Positions 46,666 through 54,475 of a stretch of DNA of 64,000 nt are shown piece by piece. Below the pieces are notes generated by a model. It worked only from the letters and a program-made list of their open reading frames with translations. It did no database searches and was not told the origin of the DNA. The number at the start of each line of letters is the position of its first letter. The first letter of the stretch is position 1. Source of the stretch: Pseudobythopirellula maris (lineage in GTDB: Bacteria > Planctomycetota > Planctomycetia > Pirellulales > Lacipirellulaceae); the NCBI RefSeq assembly GCF_007859945.1, contig NZ_SJPQ01000001.1, forward strand, positions 930,001 through 994,000, written 5' to 3'. The translations under genes and the position numbers were made by a program.

Positions 46666-48711
46666 TCACCACACAAATTCCACCCCGCCCGAACCAACGT
46701 GCAGCGTTTGCACGTCGTTCACCTGCAAATCGTAGCCTGCGAACAATCGCGAGGCGGCGTTTGCTTGGTAGCTGACGCCGCAGCCGAACAGTCCCCAGTC
46801 GCTCTTCAGGTCGACGCCGCGGACCGCGAAGCCAGCCCCCGCTCCGCCGATCGCGAAGTTGTTCGAAACGACTTGGTTCGTGTCGAGGAACTCGTGGATC
46901 CACGCCGCCCGCAGCTCGGGCGTCAGCCGGCGGCCGTTGCGCAGGTGCCGGTCGGTTGAGAACCTGCCGCCCATGATGCTGCGGAACGAGTGGGCGTCGA
47001 CGCCGCCAATCGCCAGGTTCAGCGCCCCGGCGCCAGTCTCGACTAAGCTATTCTGACGCAAGTAAACGTACTGCAGGGCGGCGTAAGGCTGAACGTTCCA
47101 TCCGCAGTGGCGGACCGAACGGCCGCGTTCGAGGTAACTAATCGCCTGCCAACCGTCCATGTTCCCCCGGGCGGTCGCCGTGGCGCCGACGTTGATATTG
47201 CGGCGGATGTCGGCTTTGTCGTAACCGGCGCCGGCTAGAGCGATCCAATAGTCGCAACCATCGTAGCCGACCAAGTGACCGCCGAAATGGTAGTTCTCGA
47301 TGTCGGCCCGCTCGCCGAGCGTGTCCCCGTCGACCGATCCCCAAGCCATGTTGCCCCAGATCCCCGCGGCCCAGTTGCGGGAGATCGACTCCTCCACTGC
47401 GAACTGCGTGCCGCCGAGGCCGTAGCTGAATCCATCGGCGTTGCCGTCGCCCTGGGCCGATCCCCCCAGGCCGTAGCCGGAGATCCATGCACGGTGAGAC
47501 GTGCAGCAGCCGCCCGTGGAGCCACGGGCGGCCGATGGCTCGTACGACACCAGTTGCATGGCCGACTCAGCAGAAACCTCGGCGTATCCGCTGCTCGCTA
47601 GCGGGTCGCCGGGATCCATGCGACCGCGCAGGTAGCCGGACATTTGCGATAGGTAGAACGTCGTGTGCTGCAGCCCGGCCGTGGGAAGCGAGCCGTAGGC
47701 GGCGCCGGCGTACTGATCGAGGGCCATCTGGACTTCGGCGTCGCTGAGTGGGTCGATCGTGTCGAGGATCGTTTGCAACGCAGCCGGCGCGGCGCCGCCG
47801 TAGGCGTCGAGGCTCTCCGCGATCTGCCCCTGGTTCCCGGTGAAGGCCCGACCGGAGTAGGTCGACCCTAGGCCGACGAAGTCATTCGCGTCGGCGCCGA
47901 CGGCGTAGAAGTAGATGAACGAGATGCTCTCGCCATCCATCAGATCGCCTATGTCGAAGCCGATGCCAATGGTGTGATCGCCAACGGTGTCGCCGCTGCC
48001 GGCGGTGTAGGTGTCGGGGTCGGTCGACCAGCCGGGCGAGATCGCCGTGTTGTGCGCCACGTCGTCGTTCGAGTAGAGACCGAGCGTGGCGCCGTTAGTC
48101 TCGCTCTCGGAGTTGACCCAATCCTCTTCGGCGAAGCCGATCACCGCGTTGCCACGGGTGTTGATGCTCGACGTCCCCCCCGAATCGGGGTCGATCCAAC
48201 GCGAGAATCGCACGTTGTCGAGATCCGAGAGCGCCGTGATCGTCGTGGTGATCTGGACGTTCTTGCTGTCGTTGTTCAGGCCGTAGTCGTGCTGGATGGT
48301 GAACTCCCCCGCAACGGCGCCCGACCAGCTGACCGAATTGTCAAATCCCGAGGTCCCCGATGGAACCACCATGGGCGCCGACGTGGGACCCATCGGCGCC
48401 GCGCCGCCGCTGTTGTTGTTGATGTACACCCCCGAGGCGTCGTGCTCGACCGAGAAGCCCTCTTGCGGGGTGCCGGGAGTGAGGTAGTCGTTACTGGTGT
48501 TGAACGCGCCGGCGCCAGTCGCGTCGAAGATGAAGCCGGGGCTTGTGTTGCCGCCCACGCCAAGCGTGCCGTTGCTGCTCACGCCGGTGCGGACGAAGTC
48601 GCCCTCCAGCACGAGAGAGTCGCCCGGGATTTGCCCCCATGCCGGCGAGATAAAAAGAACGCCCGTGGCGATGGCCGCAAACGAGAATCGACTTAGACCT
48701 TTTCCGCTCAT
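46666..48711 (-). CDS. Autotransporter-domain outer membrane protein
   Basis: 681 residues. A signal peptide (ending PAWG) leads to a beta-rich passenger of about 390 residues. A C-terminal beta-barrel (about 400-681) has alternating aromatic strands (YWIALAGAGYDKADI, WNVQPYAALQYVYLRQNSL, LTPELRAAWIHEFLD) and ends in GVEFVW, an aromatic C-terminus typical of outer membrane insertion. This is the layout of type Va autotransporters. A Cys pair (GGCC) precedes the barrel. ATG at 48711 follows a GGGGGCAGC stretch. The passenger function is unknown. Confidence 0.87.
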   Translation of the reverse strand: MSGKGLSRFSFAAIATGVLFISPAWGQIPGDSLVLEGDFVRTGVSSNGTLGVGGNTSPGFIFDATGAGAFNTSNDYLTPGTPQEGFSVEHDASGVYINNNSGGAAPMGPTSAPMVVPSGTSGFDNSVSWSGAVAGEFTIQHDYGLNNDSKNVQITTTITALSDLDNVRFSRWIDPDSGGTSSINTRGNAVIGFAEEDWVNSESETNGATLGLYSNDDVAHNTAISPGWSTDPDTYTAGSGDTVGDHTIGIGFDIGDLMDGESISFIYFYAVGADANDFVGLGSTYSGRAFTGNQGQIAESLDAYGGAAPAALQTILDTIDPLSDAEVQMALDQYAGAAYGSLPTAGLQHTTFYLSQMSGYLRGRMDPGDPLASSGYAEVSAESAMQLVSYEPSAARGSTGGCCTSHRAWISGYGLGGSAQGDGNADGFSYGLGGTQFAVEESISRNWAAGIWGNMAWGSVDGDTLGERADIENYHFGGHLVGYDGCDYWIALAGAGYDKADIRRNINVGATATARGNMDGWQAISYLERGRSVRHCGWNVQPYAALQYVYLRQNSLVETGAGALNLAIGGVDAHSFRSIMGGRFSTDRHLRNGRRLTPELRAAWIHEFLDTNQVVSNNFAIGGAGAGFAVRGVDLKSDWGLFGCGVSYQANAASRLFAGYDLQVNDVQTLHVGSGGVEFVW

Positions 48712-49074
48712 GCTGCCCCCGCCTATATAAGGGGGGCGCCGCGTCCCTGCCGACAAGCCGCAACGGCTCTCAGCGCATCCTTCCATGGATGTGCGTCCCG
48801 ACTGCCCCCCGGGAACGTCAACTTATTTTGTTGACGCCAGAGGTACATCGGCGGTCCCCCGCTCGAACGCCGAAAAAAACGGAGGCGGCCCGCGAAGTTT
48901 ACCCATCCACGCTGCGAGCGCCCTCTATTGTGGTTGCTGATCAACCACGCGTTCGAAAAAATGAACGCATCTATCGGGAACCCACATGATGAAGTGGTGG
49001 TCTAGCAGCTAAGGCGCCAAGAGAAGTAGACCGTGCCAGCATAGAGTCGGCGTCGCTTATTCTGCGCAGGCCGT
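48712..49074. other. Intergenic region upstream of autotransporter
   Basis: About 360 bases. It holds the CGTCAAC/GTTGACG inverted repeat at 48816-48836, listed separately. Otherwise no gene or repeat is recognised. Confidence 0.45.
48816..48836. promoter_or_regulatory. CGTCAAC-N7-GTTGACG inverted repeat, candidate operator
   Basis: Perfect seven-base arms flank an AT-rich spacer, about 105 bases upstream of the autotransporter start. The leftward-reading arm GTTGACG includes TTGAC, similar to a -35 box. A repressor site is possible but unproven. Confidence 0.35.
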
Positions 49075-50052
49075 CTACCAGTACTTCTCGTAGTGGATGT
49101 TGCCGGGGACTTTCGGCTCGTCGGCCTTGAAACCTTTGCCCTCGAGAACCTCGACCACGCCAACCGGTTCCGGGTAGCGCCCGTCGGGGTGGTCGAGCTT
49201 GCGCGGGATGCCGATCATTGCGGGGTTGCCGCACAAGAAAACATGGGTGTCGGGAGCGTGGAGCTCGAACCCAAGCCGGTCGGCCACGTCGTCCGCCCGT
49301 AGCAGGTCTTGCACGTAGGTCACGCCGACGTAGTCAGGATGGTCCTTGTCGCGGTTCTCGGGCTCGCGGGTGGTGAGCGGGATGTAGCGGTAGTTGTCAT
49401 ACGCCGCTTCGAGCTTGCGGTGTTCCTCGGTGTAGCCGAGGTCATCGCGGTACCGGACACAGGTGACACAGGCGATCTTGCCCAAGTGGCCCGAGGCCAG
49501 CAGGTTTGAGAGCATCGCGTTGTGGGGCGCCTCGCCGGTGCCAGTGGCGGCCAAGATCAGGTTGTCGGTCGGCTTCAAGCCGCTCATGGTGAACGCGCCC
49601 TTCGCTCGGGGGCCCATGTGCAGCCGGTCGCCCTTCTTCAGACCGAACAGCCGGGGAGTGAGCGCCGGGGGCTTATCGGCCTGGAGCACCAGGGCGACGT
49701 AGAACTCGAGCTCTTGCTCGTCGCCAGCGGGGACCACCTTGCCGTCGTCGTCGAGCAGGCGGCTGCTGATCGAGTAGGCCCGTTTGACGACTTTTTGGAG
49801 CATCTTCTCGTTGAGCGTTTCGGCTTGGGCGCCCTCGACGCGCGGCTCCCAGTATCCCATGCCCAGCGTGGTGTATTGGCCCGCATCGTAGTGGAGCGCC
49901 GGACCGGTGTCGCTCACCCCGTCGTCGAGCCGCACCCGCATGCGCAGCAGCGAGTCGTTGAGGCGCTCGAACCAAGTGACCGTGGCGTTGTAGTGCGTCT
50001 TGCGCAGCTCGGCGACATGATCGCCAGTAAGCTGGGTCTCGGCGGAGCCCAT
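49075..50052 (-). CDS. fpr: Ferredoxin/flavodoxin-NADP+ reductase
   Basis: 325 residues. The FAD site RAYSISS is followed by the NADP-binding AATGTGEAPHNAM (GTGxxP) and FLCGNPAMI. The C-terminus IHYEKYW ends in an aromatic residue that stacks on the flavin, as in bacterial Fpr enzymes. It transfers electrons between NADPH and ferredoxin or flavodoxin in the cytoplasm, for biosynthesis and oxidative stress. It is about 40-60 residues longer than E. coli Fpr, mainly from inserts in the FAD domain. No redox partner gene is adjacent. Confidence 0.92.
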   Translation of the reverse strand: MGSAETQLTGDHVAELRKTHYNATVTWFERLNDSLLRMRVRLDDGVSDTGPALHYDAGQYTTLGMGYWEPRVEGAQAETLNEKMLQKVVKRAYSISSRLLDDDGKVVPAGDEQELEFYVALVLQADKPPALTPRLFGLKKGDRLHMGPRAKGAFTMSGLKPTDNLILAATGTGEAPHNAMLSNLLASGHLGKIACVTCVRYRDDLGYTEEHRKLEAAYDNYRYIPLTTREPENRDKDHPDYVGVTYVQDLLRADDVADRLGFELHAPDTHVFLCGNPAMIGIPRKLDHPDGRYPEPVGVVEVLEGKGFKADEPKVPGNIHYEKYW

Positions 50053-50350
50053 CGAGTACGTCCTGTCGAGTGCGGTCGGATGATTGGCCTGTAGTCATAG
50101 GCCGGGGGGCGTTTCCACTCGCCATATCTAACGTTTTAGCGGGCAATTAGAAACCCCGGACAGCGCAGGCGAAGCGTTCGATCGCGCGTCGGCGATTGGG
50201 GACCATCGGCGGAGCGGATTGTTTTGCTGGGTTTGGGGTCTTGGGAGATGGCTGGTGGCTGCTTTGTTACATTGCCCACCGGTGGCTTGCGCCCGCCGGC
50301 TCGCCGTTCGGGTTGCGTGGGTTCAGAGTCCACTCGTTGCACGCGGCGCA
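50053..50350. other. Intergenic region with half palindromic element
   Basis: About 300 bases between the terminator of the tRNA locus and fpr. It contains gtggcttgcgcccgccggct (50282-50305), the right arm of the palindromic element seen at 35.7 and 37.8 kb. No gene is seen. Confidence 0.5.
50282..50305. repeat. Palindromic element, right half only
   Basis: It matches the right arm of the elements at 35707-35783 and 37785-37871 (gcccgccggctcgcc). No left arm is nearby, so this is a truncated copy. Confidence 0.65.
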
Positions 50351-50383
50351 AAGAAAAAGCCCGTCTGCGGATTGCAGACGGGC
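50351..50383 (-). terminator. Intrinsic terminator of the tRNA-Asn/GIY-YIG locus
   Basis: Read leftward: gcccgtctgc, loop of five, gcagacgggc, then TTTTTCTT. It lies 14 bases past the last tRNA-Asn fragment, so the full tRNA, both nuclease genes and the fragments can be one transcript. Confidence 0.9.
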
Positions 50384-50397
50384 CGTTTAGTTTTAAG

Positions 50398-50465
50398 CTC
50401 CCCCGGCAGGACTCGAACCTGCGACAAGGCGGTTAATCCGCCCGTGGCGGACCTGCTCTACCGAC
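50398..50465 (-). pseudogene. tRNA-Asn 3' fragment, copy B
   Basis: Identical to the 3' part of the tRNA-Asn at 51034-51106 from the D-loop to the discriminator base, but the 5' acceptor and D-stem are missing. In addition, the anticodon 5' stem/loop bases CGGCTG are replaced by the hairpin TCCGCCACGGGCGGA. The left part encodes the C-terminus and stop of nuclease gene B. It cannot be a functional tRNA. Confidence 0.85.
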
Positions 50466-50714
50466 GTGCTCGTCAAGCCAAGCTCTTCCCACCCCGCTCT
50501 TGAACCAGCGTTCACGAGCCATCGCTTCTGATCGCGAAGCAAACTCTTCGCTGTGGGCTAATCGCCAAATCCCCGGGAATTTAGCGGTGTACCGGCTCGG
50601 GCCAGAAGGCTCCGCGCCGTTGTGCTGCAACAGACGGTGATCGAGGTCGGATGTTTGGCCCACGTAGCGTCGGCCAGCCTCGTCGTTGATCAGCACGTAG
50701 ACAAAGAAAAGCAA
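50433..50714 (-). CDS. Small GIY-YIG nuclease-like protein, copy B
   Basis: 93 residues from a TTG start. FVYVLINDEAGRRYVGQTSD gives the GIY-YIG core in its YVL...YVG form. The following DLDHRLLQHN and SRSEAMARERWFKSGVGRAWL match small stand-alone GIY-YIG (UvrC N-terminal-like/YhbQ-like) nucleases. It differs from copy A by two residues (His/Leu instead of Arg/Met). The last residues VGRAGPPRAD and the stop are encoded by the tRNA-Asn fragment. The start lies two bases after the preceding tRNA fragment. DNA cleavage is the family role; the target is unknown, and the tRNA-Asn gene is the obvious candidate. Confidence 0.8.
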   Translation of the reverse strand: MLFFVYVLINDEAGRRYVGQTSDLDHRLLQHNGAEPSGPSRYTAKFPGIWRLAHSEEFASRSEAMARERWFKSGVGRAWLDEHVGRAGPPRAD

Positions 50715-50715
50715 G

Positions 50716-50783
50716 CTCCCCCGGCAGGACTCGAACCTGCGACAAGGCGGTTAATCCGCCCGTGGCGGACCTGCTCTACCAAC
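50716..50783 (-). pseudogene. tRNA-Asn 3' fragment, copy A
   Basis: The same structure as the fragment at 50398-50465: D-loop onward, hairpin TCCGCCACGGGCGGA in place of CGGCTG, then an intact 3' half. It sits between the two nuclease genes, forms the 3' end of copy A and immediately precedes the start of copy B. It is not a functional tRNA. Confidence 0.85.
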
Positions 50784-51032
50784 GTGCTCGTCGAGCCAAG
50801 CTCTGCCCACCCCGCTCTTGAACCAGCGTTCACGAGCCATCGCTTCTGATCGCGAAGCAAACTCTTCGCTGTGGGCTAATCGCCAAATCCCCGGGAATTT
50901 AGCGGTATATCGGCTCGGGCCAGAGGGCTCCGCGCCGTTGTGCTGCATCAGACGGCGATCGAGGTCGGATGTTTGGCCCACGTAGCGTCGGCCAGCCTCG
51001 TCGTTGATCAGCACGTAGACAAAGAAAAGCAA
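50751..51032 (-). CDS. Small GIY-YIG nuclease-like protein, copy A
   Basis: 93 residues, TTG start located two bases after the discriminator base of the intact tRNA-Asn. The GIY-YIG core FVYVLINDEAGRRYVGQTSD, catalytic-type Arg in DLDRRLMQHN and a C-terminal ARERWFKSG helix are present. The C-terminal ten residues and the TAA stop come from the tRNA-Asn fragment and its inserted hairpin. The gene plus fragment form a 318-base unit repeated in tandem as copy B. RNase Z cleavage of the tRNA would leave an almost leaderless mRNA. The activity is inferred from the family. Confidence 0.82.
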   Translation of the reverse strand: MLFFVYVLINDEAGRRYVGQTSDLDRRLMQHNGAEPSGPSRYTAKFPGIWRLAHSEEFASRSEAMARERWFKSGVGRAWLDEHVGRAGPPRAD

Positions 51033-51033
51033 G

Positions 51034-51106
51034 CTCCCCCGGCAGGACTCGAACCTGCGACAAGGCGGTTAACAGCCGCCTGCTCTACCAACTGAGCTAC
51101 AGGGGA
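51034..51106 (-). tRNA. tRNA-Asn (GTT), intact
   Basis: A complete cloverleaf read leftward: TCCCCTG acceptor, TAGCTCAGTTGGTAGAGC D-arm, GGCGGCTGTTAACCGCC anticodon arm with GTT, GCAGGTTCGAGTCCTGC T-arm, CGGGGGA acceptor and discriminator G, as expected for Asn. CCA is not encoded. It is the only functional-looking Asn tRNA of the locus and is flanked by a degenerate copy upstream and two 3' fragments downstream. Confidence 0.95.
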
Positions 51107-51117
51107 ATATGGGGTTC

Positions 51118-51187
51118 CTGTCGAACTGCGGCTAGAGCGGTTAATCCGCCTACGGCGGACCTGCTCTACCAACTGAGCTACAGGAAA
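51118..51187 (-). pseudogene. Degenerate tRNA-Asn copy with hairpin insertion
   Basis: Read leftward, TTTCCTGTAGCTCAGTTGGT and AGAGCAGG match tRNA-Asn. Then TCCGCCGTAGGCGGA replaces the CGGCTG of the anticodon arm, followed by TTAACCGC. The T-arm is shortened (GCAGTTCGACAGGAA). The acceptor ends still pair, but the T-stem is lost, so it should not be functional. It shares the hairpin position with the two fragments downstream. Confidence 0.75.
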
Positions 51188-51322
51188 TAGTCTCATCAAG
51201 CCCTCCAAGTATGCCGCAGCGAGCGGAGGTTGTCTAGGCCGAGATGCTGGCTAACGGGCCTCTCTTGGGAGGGCCGAGGCCCTCTATCCGCTGCAATTGG
51301 ACCACCGGCGGGGGTCGACGGT

Positions 51323-51856
51323 TCACTCGAGCGCCGCGGCGATCGCGGCGGCGATTTCGTCGGGCTCGGCCATGCGGCCGGCGCCCTGTTGGCGGCAGCT
51401 GAGCCAGCCGCTTCCGGGGGACACGATCCGCACGCCGTCGTCGCCCACAGCGGCTACATTGCGTTGGACGGCCGGCTTGGACCACATCTCGGTGTTCATC
51501 GCCGGGGCCATCAGCACCGGGCCGGTGAACGAGAGCAACAGCGTGCTAAGCAGGTCGTCGGCCATGCCGTGGGCGGCCTTGGCAAGCAAGTCGGCCGTGG
51601 CCGGGGCGATGCACAACAGGTCAGCCCGGCGGGCGAGCTCGATGTGCGGCCCCAATGGGTGCTCGGCCAGGTCGAACGATCCTTCCGGCACCGAGCGACC
51701 CGTGAGCGCCGAGAAGGTCGCCGCGCCGATAAACCGGCGGGCCGCCTCGGTCATCACCACCGAGACGCCATGGCCGTCTTGGGCCAACCGGCTCACGAGC
51801 GCGGCCGTCTTGTAGGCCGAGACCCCGCCGCCGACGCCTATTAAGATTTCTGGCAT
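51323..51856 (-). CDS. coaC: Phosphopantothenoylcysteine decarboxylase (flavoprotein)
   Basis: 177 residues. The flavoprotein start [20 protein letters not shown] is followed by the FMN/substrate motif APAMNTEMW (PxMNxxMW) and the flap [18 protein letters not shown] with the catalytic-type Cys. It makes 4'-phosphopantetheine in coenzyme A synthesis. The length corresponds to the CoaC half only; the CoaB synthetase domain is not fused and not seen in the window. It is the last gene of the leftward run containing rpoZ and gmk. Confidence 0.93.
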   Translation of the reverse strand: MPEILIGVGGGVSAYKTAALVSRLAQDGHGVSVVMTEAARRFIGAATFSALTGRSVPEGSFDLAEHPLGPHIELARRADLLCIAPATADLLAKAAHGMADDLLSTLLLSFTGPVLMAPAMNTEMWSKPAVQRNVAAVGDDGVRIVSPGSGWLSCRQQGAGRMAEPDEIAAAIAAALE

Positions 51857-51957
51857 GGCGGCTCTGAGTGGGTTGGTGTGCGTGCTTGGGTGCGCTGCCA
51901 GCCGAAGTGCATGGGTCGTCAGTACGTGGGTCGTCGGCTAAAGCCCCCCTCACCCTT

Positions 51958-52209
51958 CTAGATCGAGTCGAGGTCGAACTCGGGGGCTTCCTCGTTGCTG
52001 GCGACAACCATCTTGCCCTCGTTGTCGAGGAAGATCTTGTCCTGCAAGATCTCTTCCACAACGATCTCCATCTGGTTGCTCGAGTCGATTTTCACCAACG
52101 GCCGTGCGCCGGCGTTGATCGCCACGAGGCGCTTTTGAATCAGCGTCGAGAGCTTGAACCGTCCGCCAACCTTGTTGACGATCTCTTCTTCTTTCAGCGC
52201 GTCGATCAT
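51958..52209 (-). CDS. rpoZ: RNA polymerase omega subunit
   Basis: 83 residues. The core [20 protein letters not shown] matches the omega helix region (usually xxGxRYxLVxxAxxRAxQL), followed by an acidic tail. It helps assemble and stabilise RNA polymerase. Its position between gmk and coaC is the conserved bacterial order, which supports the call more strongly than the short sequence alone. ATG at 52209 is chosen over an upstream frame start at 52251. Confidence 0.88.
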   Translation of the reverse strand: MIDALKEEEIVNKVGGRFKLSTLIQKRLVAINAGARPLVKIDSSNQMEIVVEEILQDKIFLDNEGKMVVASNEEAPEFDLDSI

Positions 52210-52274
52210 GCGTCGAAACCTAAGGAGTGTTTTGATCCCCCCTGAGAGCAAGGGGTCCCACGTGTGGGGAGAGG

Positions 52275-52874
52275 TTATGCGCGAGGGAGCCCCTCGGCCA
52301 GGAATATTTTGTTGATCTCGTCGACGGCGTCGTCGAGACCCTCGTTGATCACTCGGTGCTGGTACTCGCCGGCGCGTTCTAACTCGTGGCGGGCGACCTC
52401 CAGGCGGCGCTGGATCGCCTCTTCGGTCTCGGTGCCGCGCGCCCGCAGGCGCTCTTCGAGCACCCGCTGCGAGGCGGCCAAGTCTTTGGCCGGTGCGATG
52501 AAGACAGTGATCGCCTCGGGAAACGCCTTGCGGGCCCTTTCCGCACCGTCGACTTCAATCTCTAAAATTACCCACACCCCGGCCGCCAGGCTAGGCCTAA
52601 CCTCGTTCCAGAGGGTGCCGTACCAGCAGCCACGGCCGAAAACCTCAACGCATTCGAGGAAATCGCCAGCCTCTCGGCGGGCCGCAAAGTCCTCTTTGGA
52701 CAGGTAGTGGTAGTCCCGACCGGCTACCTCGCCGGCGCGCGGTTCTCGCGTGGTGGCCGATACGCTCAGCCGCAGCATGCCTCCCCCACGCTCGATCAGC
52801 TTGCGCACGATCGTCGACTTGCCGACCCCCGAGGGGCCGGAGAGGATCACGAGTTTTCCGGCTTCGCCAGCCAT
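52275..52874 (-). CDS. gmk: Guanylate kinase
   Basis: 199 residues. It has the P-loop [19 protein letters not shown], then [26 protein letters not shown] (GMP-binding region), and [18 protein letters not shown]. It phosphorylates GMP or dGMP to the diphosphate in the cytoplasm. It lies upstream of rpoZ and downstream of yicC, the usual grouping. The 96-base gap to yicC holds short repeats. Confidence 0.96.
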   Translation of the reverse strand: MAGEAGKLVILSGPSGVGKSTIVRKLIERGGGMLRLSVSATTREPRAGEVAGRDYHYLSKEDFAARREAGDFLECVEVFGRGCWYGTLWNEVRPSLAAGVWVILEIEVDGAERARKAFPEAITVFIAPAKDLAASQRVLEERLRARGTETEEAIQRRLEVARHELERAGEYQHRVINEGLDDAVDEINKIFLAEGLPRA

Positions 52875-52968
52875 TGGCTATTAGCTGTTAGCGGTTAGCT
52901 ACAAAGGGCGGCCTTCGGCCGGCGTTATGTTAGCCAAAGGCTAATAGCCAACAGCTAACAGCCCTTTC
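52875..52968. repeat. Short AGCTAAYAGC-type inverted repeats between gmk and yicC
   Basis: The words ggctattagctgttagc and gctaatagccaacagctaac occur in opposite orientation around ggcggccttcggccggc, which itself can fold. The transcript would form a hairpin between the yicC and gmk coding regions. No function is known. Confidence 0.5.
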
Positions 52969-52970
52969 TT

Positions 52971-53846
52971 TCACTCCACGTTCTGCACTTGCTCGCGGAT
53001 CCGCTCCAGGGCGGCCTTCATCTCCACCACGCGGTGCGAGATGTCGGTGTCGTTGGCTTTCGAGCCAATCGTGTTCGTCTCGCGGCCCATCTCCTGGGCG
53101 ATGAACTCGAGCTTGCGGCCGCAATTCTCGCCCTTGGCGATCGTCGAGCGGAACTGCTCGATGTGGCTCTTGAGGCGAACGATCTCCTCGGAGATGTCGC
53201 TGCGGTCGGCGAAGAACGCCACCTCACGAACCAAGTCGGCCGGCTCGACCGTCACGCCCAACTTCTCAAGCGACTGGGCGACCCGATCTTGCAGGCGATC
53301 GCGGTAGCCATCGACCACCATCGGCGCCCGCTCCTCGACGCCGGTGAGTTGCTCGTGGATCACGGTGCAGTTGTCGCCCAAGTCGACAGCGAGCGCCTGC
53401 CCTTCGCTCTTACGCATCGATCCAAAGGCGTCGAGAGCCGATTCCAGGGCCTTCTTGATGACCGGCCAATCGGCTTCGGCGTCGGCCGCGGCGGCGTCGG
53501 GCGTGTCGACCACGCCAGGCAGCGTCAGCAGCGCTTCGATCCTGGGGGTCTCGCCGCTGGCGCACAGCTCGCCCAACTGACGCTGGTAACCCTTCAGCAC
53601 GGCGGCGTTGAGGTGGTAGTCGTCGGCCGACGCCTTGCGTTCGACACGCACGTTGACCGTCACCGTGCCGCGAGCCGCGAGCTTGCGGACGAGGGCCTCG
53701 ACCTGCGGCTCGAGGCCGTGGTAGCCGTCGCTCGAGCGGTAGTTGATCTTGAGATGCCGGTTGTTGATCGCCCGCACCTCGGCGGTGACGGCGATCGTGT
53801 CCGATTCCGCGCGGCCCTCACCAAAGCCGGTCATGCTGACGATCAA
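52971..53846 (-). CDS. yicC: YicC/YloC family endoribonuclease
   Basis: About 291 residues. The N-terminus LIVSMTGFGEG fits the family start M-I-x-S-M-T-G-[FY]-G. TTG at 53846 is therefore preferred, with GAGGAA about nine bases upstream; ATG at 53834 is the alternative. The middle EVRAINNRHLKINYR and the C-terminal LEFIAQEMGRETNTIGSKAN segment with a basic/acidic pocket are hallmarks of YicC, an RNase implicated in sRNA turnover. It lies upstream of gmk, as in many bacteria. Confidence 0.93.
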   Translation of the reverse strand: MIVSMTGFGEGRAESDTIAVTAEVRAINNRHLKINYRSSDGYHGLEPQVEALVRKLAARGTVTVNVRVERKASADDYHLNAAVLKGYQRQLGELCASGETPRIEALLTLPGVVDTPDAAAADAEADWPVIKKALESALDAFGSMRKSEGQALAVDLGDNCTVIHEQLTGVEERAPMVVDGYRDRLQDRVAQSLEKLGVTVEPADLVREVAFFADRSDISEEIVRLKSHIEQFRSTIAKGENCGRKLEFIAQEMGRETNTIGSKANDTDISHRVVEMKAALERIREQVQNVE

Positions 53847-53921
53847 AGCGATGTTCCTCTTCGCCCGGGGGCGCGGTGTCGTGCGGCGAATGCCCAAGCG
53901 TGTGGGCTCAGAGCGAGAGAG

Positions 53922-54359
53922 CTACGGCGTTTCGGCGTCGGCCGGTTGGTCGGCGACCGAGTCCGAGTCCTCGGCGACCGAGGGGGCGACATCGGTCGGC
54001 ATGTTGGCTTCGCCCGAGGCGGCCTCACCGGCGGGGTCCGTCCCCTCGGCTGGCGGAGCCCCGGCGCCGAGCCCCAGGCCCGGGGCCACGGGGGCGGCGA
54101 TCACACCGCCGTCGTCGCCAAAGGCGTCGCCGCGGTGGTTGGCCCAGTACGTGGCCAAAACGCAGAGAATGATCCAAGCCGAGACGGCCCAAATCGTGAT
54201 CTTGGTGAAGGCGTCGCCCGCCTTGGCGCCGAAGGCGCTGGACCCACCGGGGCCGCCCAACGCGCCGGCCAAACCGCCGCCGCGACCACGCTGGACAAGG
54301 ACCAGCAAGATGATGAACAGGGACATAAGCCCCAGCGCCAGTTGGATCAGGATTTCCAT
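53922..54359 (-). CDS. secG: Preprotein translocase subunit SecG
   Basis: 145 residues. It has two transmembrane helices (about 3-22 and 55-75) with the loop [16 protein letters not shown] and a [18 protein letters not shown] segment, typical of SecG. A Pro/Ala/Glu-rich acidic tail of about 60 residues follows and is longer than in model bacteria. SecG supports SecYE protein export through the inner membrane. It is downstream of tpiA, a common arrangement. Confidence 0.93.
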   Translation of the reverse strand: MEILIQLALGLMSLFIILLVLVQRGRGGGLAGALGGPGGSSAFGAKAGDAFTKITIWAVSAWIILCVLATYWANHRGDAFGDDGGVIAAPVAPGLGLGAGAPPAEGTDPAGEAASGEANMPTDVAPSVAEDSDSVADQPADAETP

Positions 54360-54475
54360 GTCGATCGCCCGGGGCGAAGAATTGAGTTGAGGTGTGGGCG
54401 GGCTCCGATCCCGCCATCGATTCTTGTGGTCCGTCGCATCATCGGGGGCCGCTGCGCGAACGATCGCGTCCCGGC

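Noticed and set aside
50219-50503. Rightward frame containing SPGRTRTCDKAVNP
   Set aside because: It is antisense to a tRNA fragment and the GIY-YIG gene; a typical tRNA-derived false protein.
51008-51208. Leftward open frame with PVAQLVEQ and AGSSPAGG motifs
   Set aside because: This peptide pattern is a known artefact of translating tRNA genes; the frame runs through the intact and degenerate tRNA-Asn.
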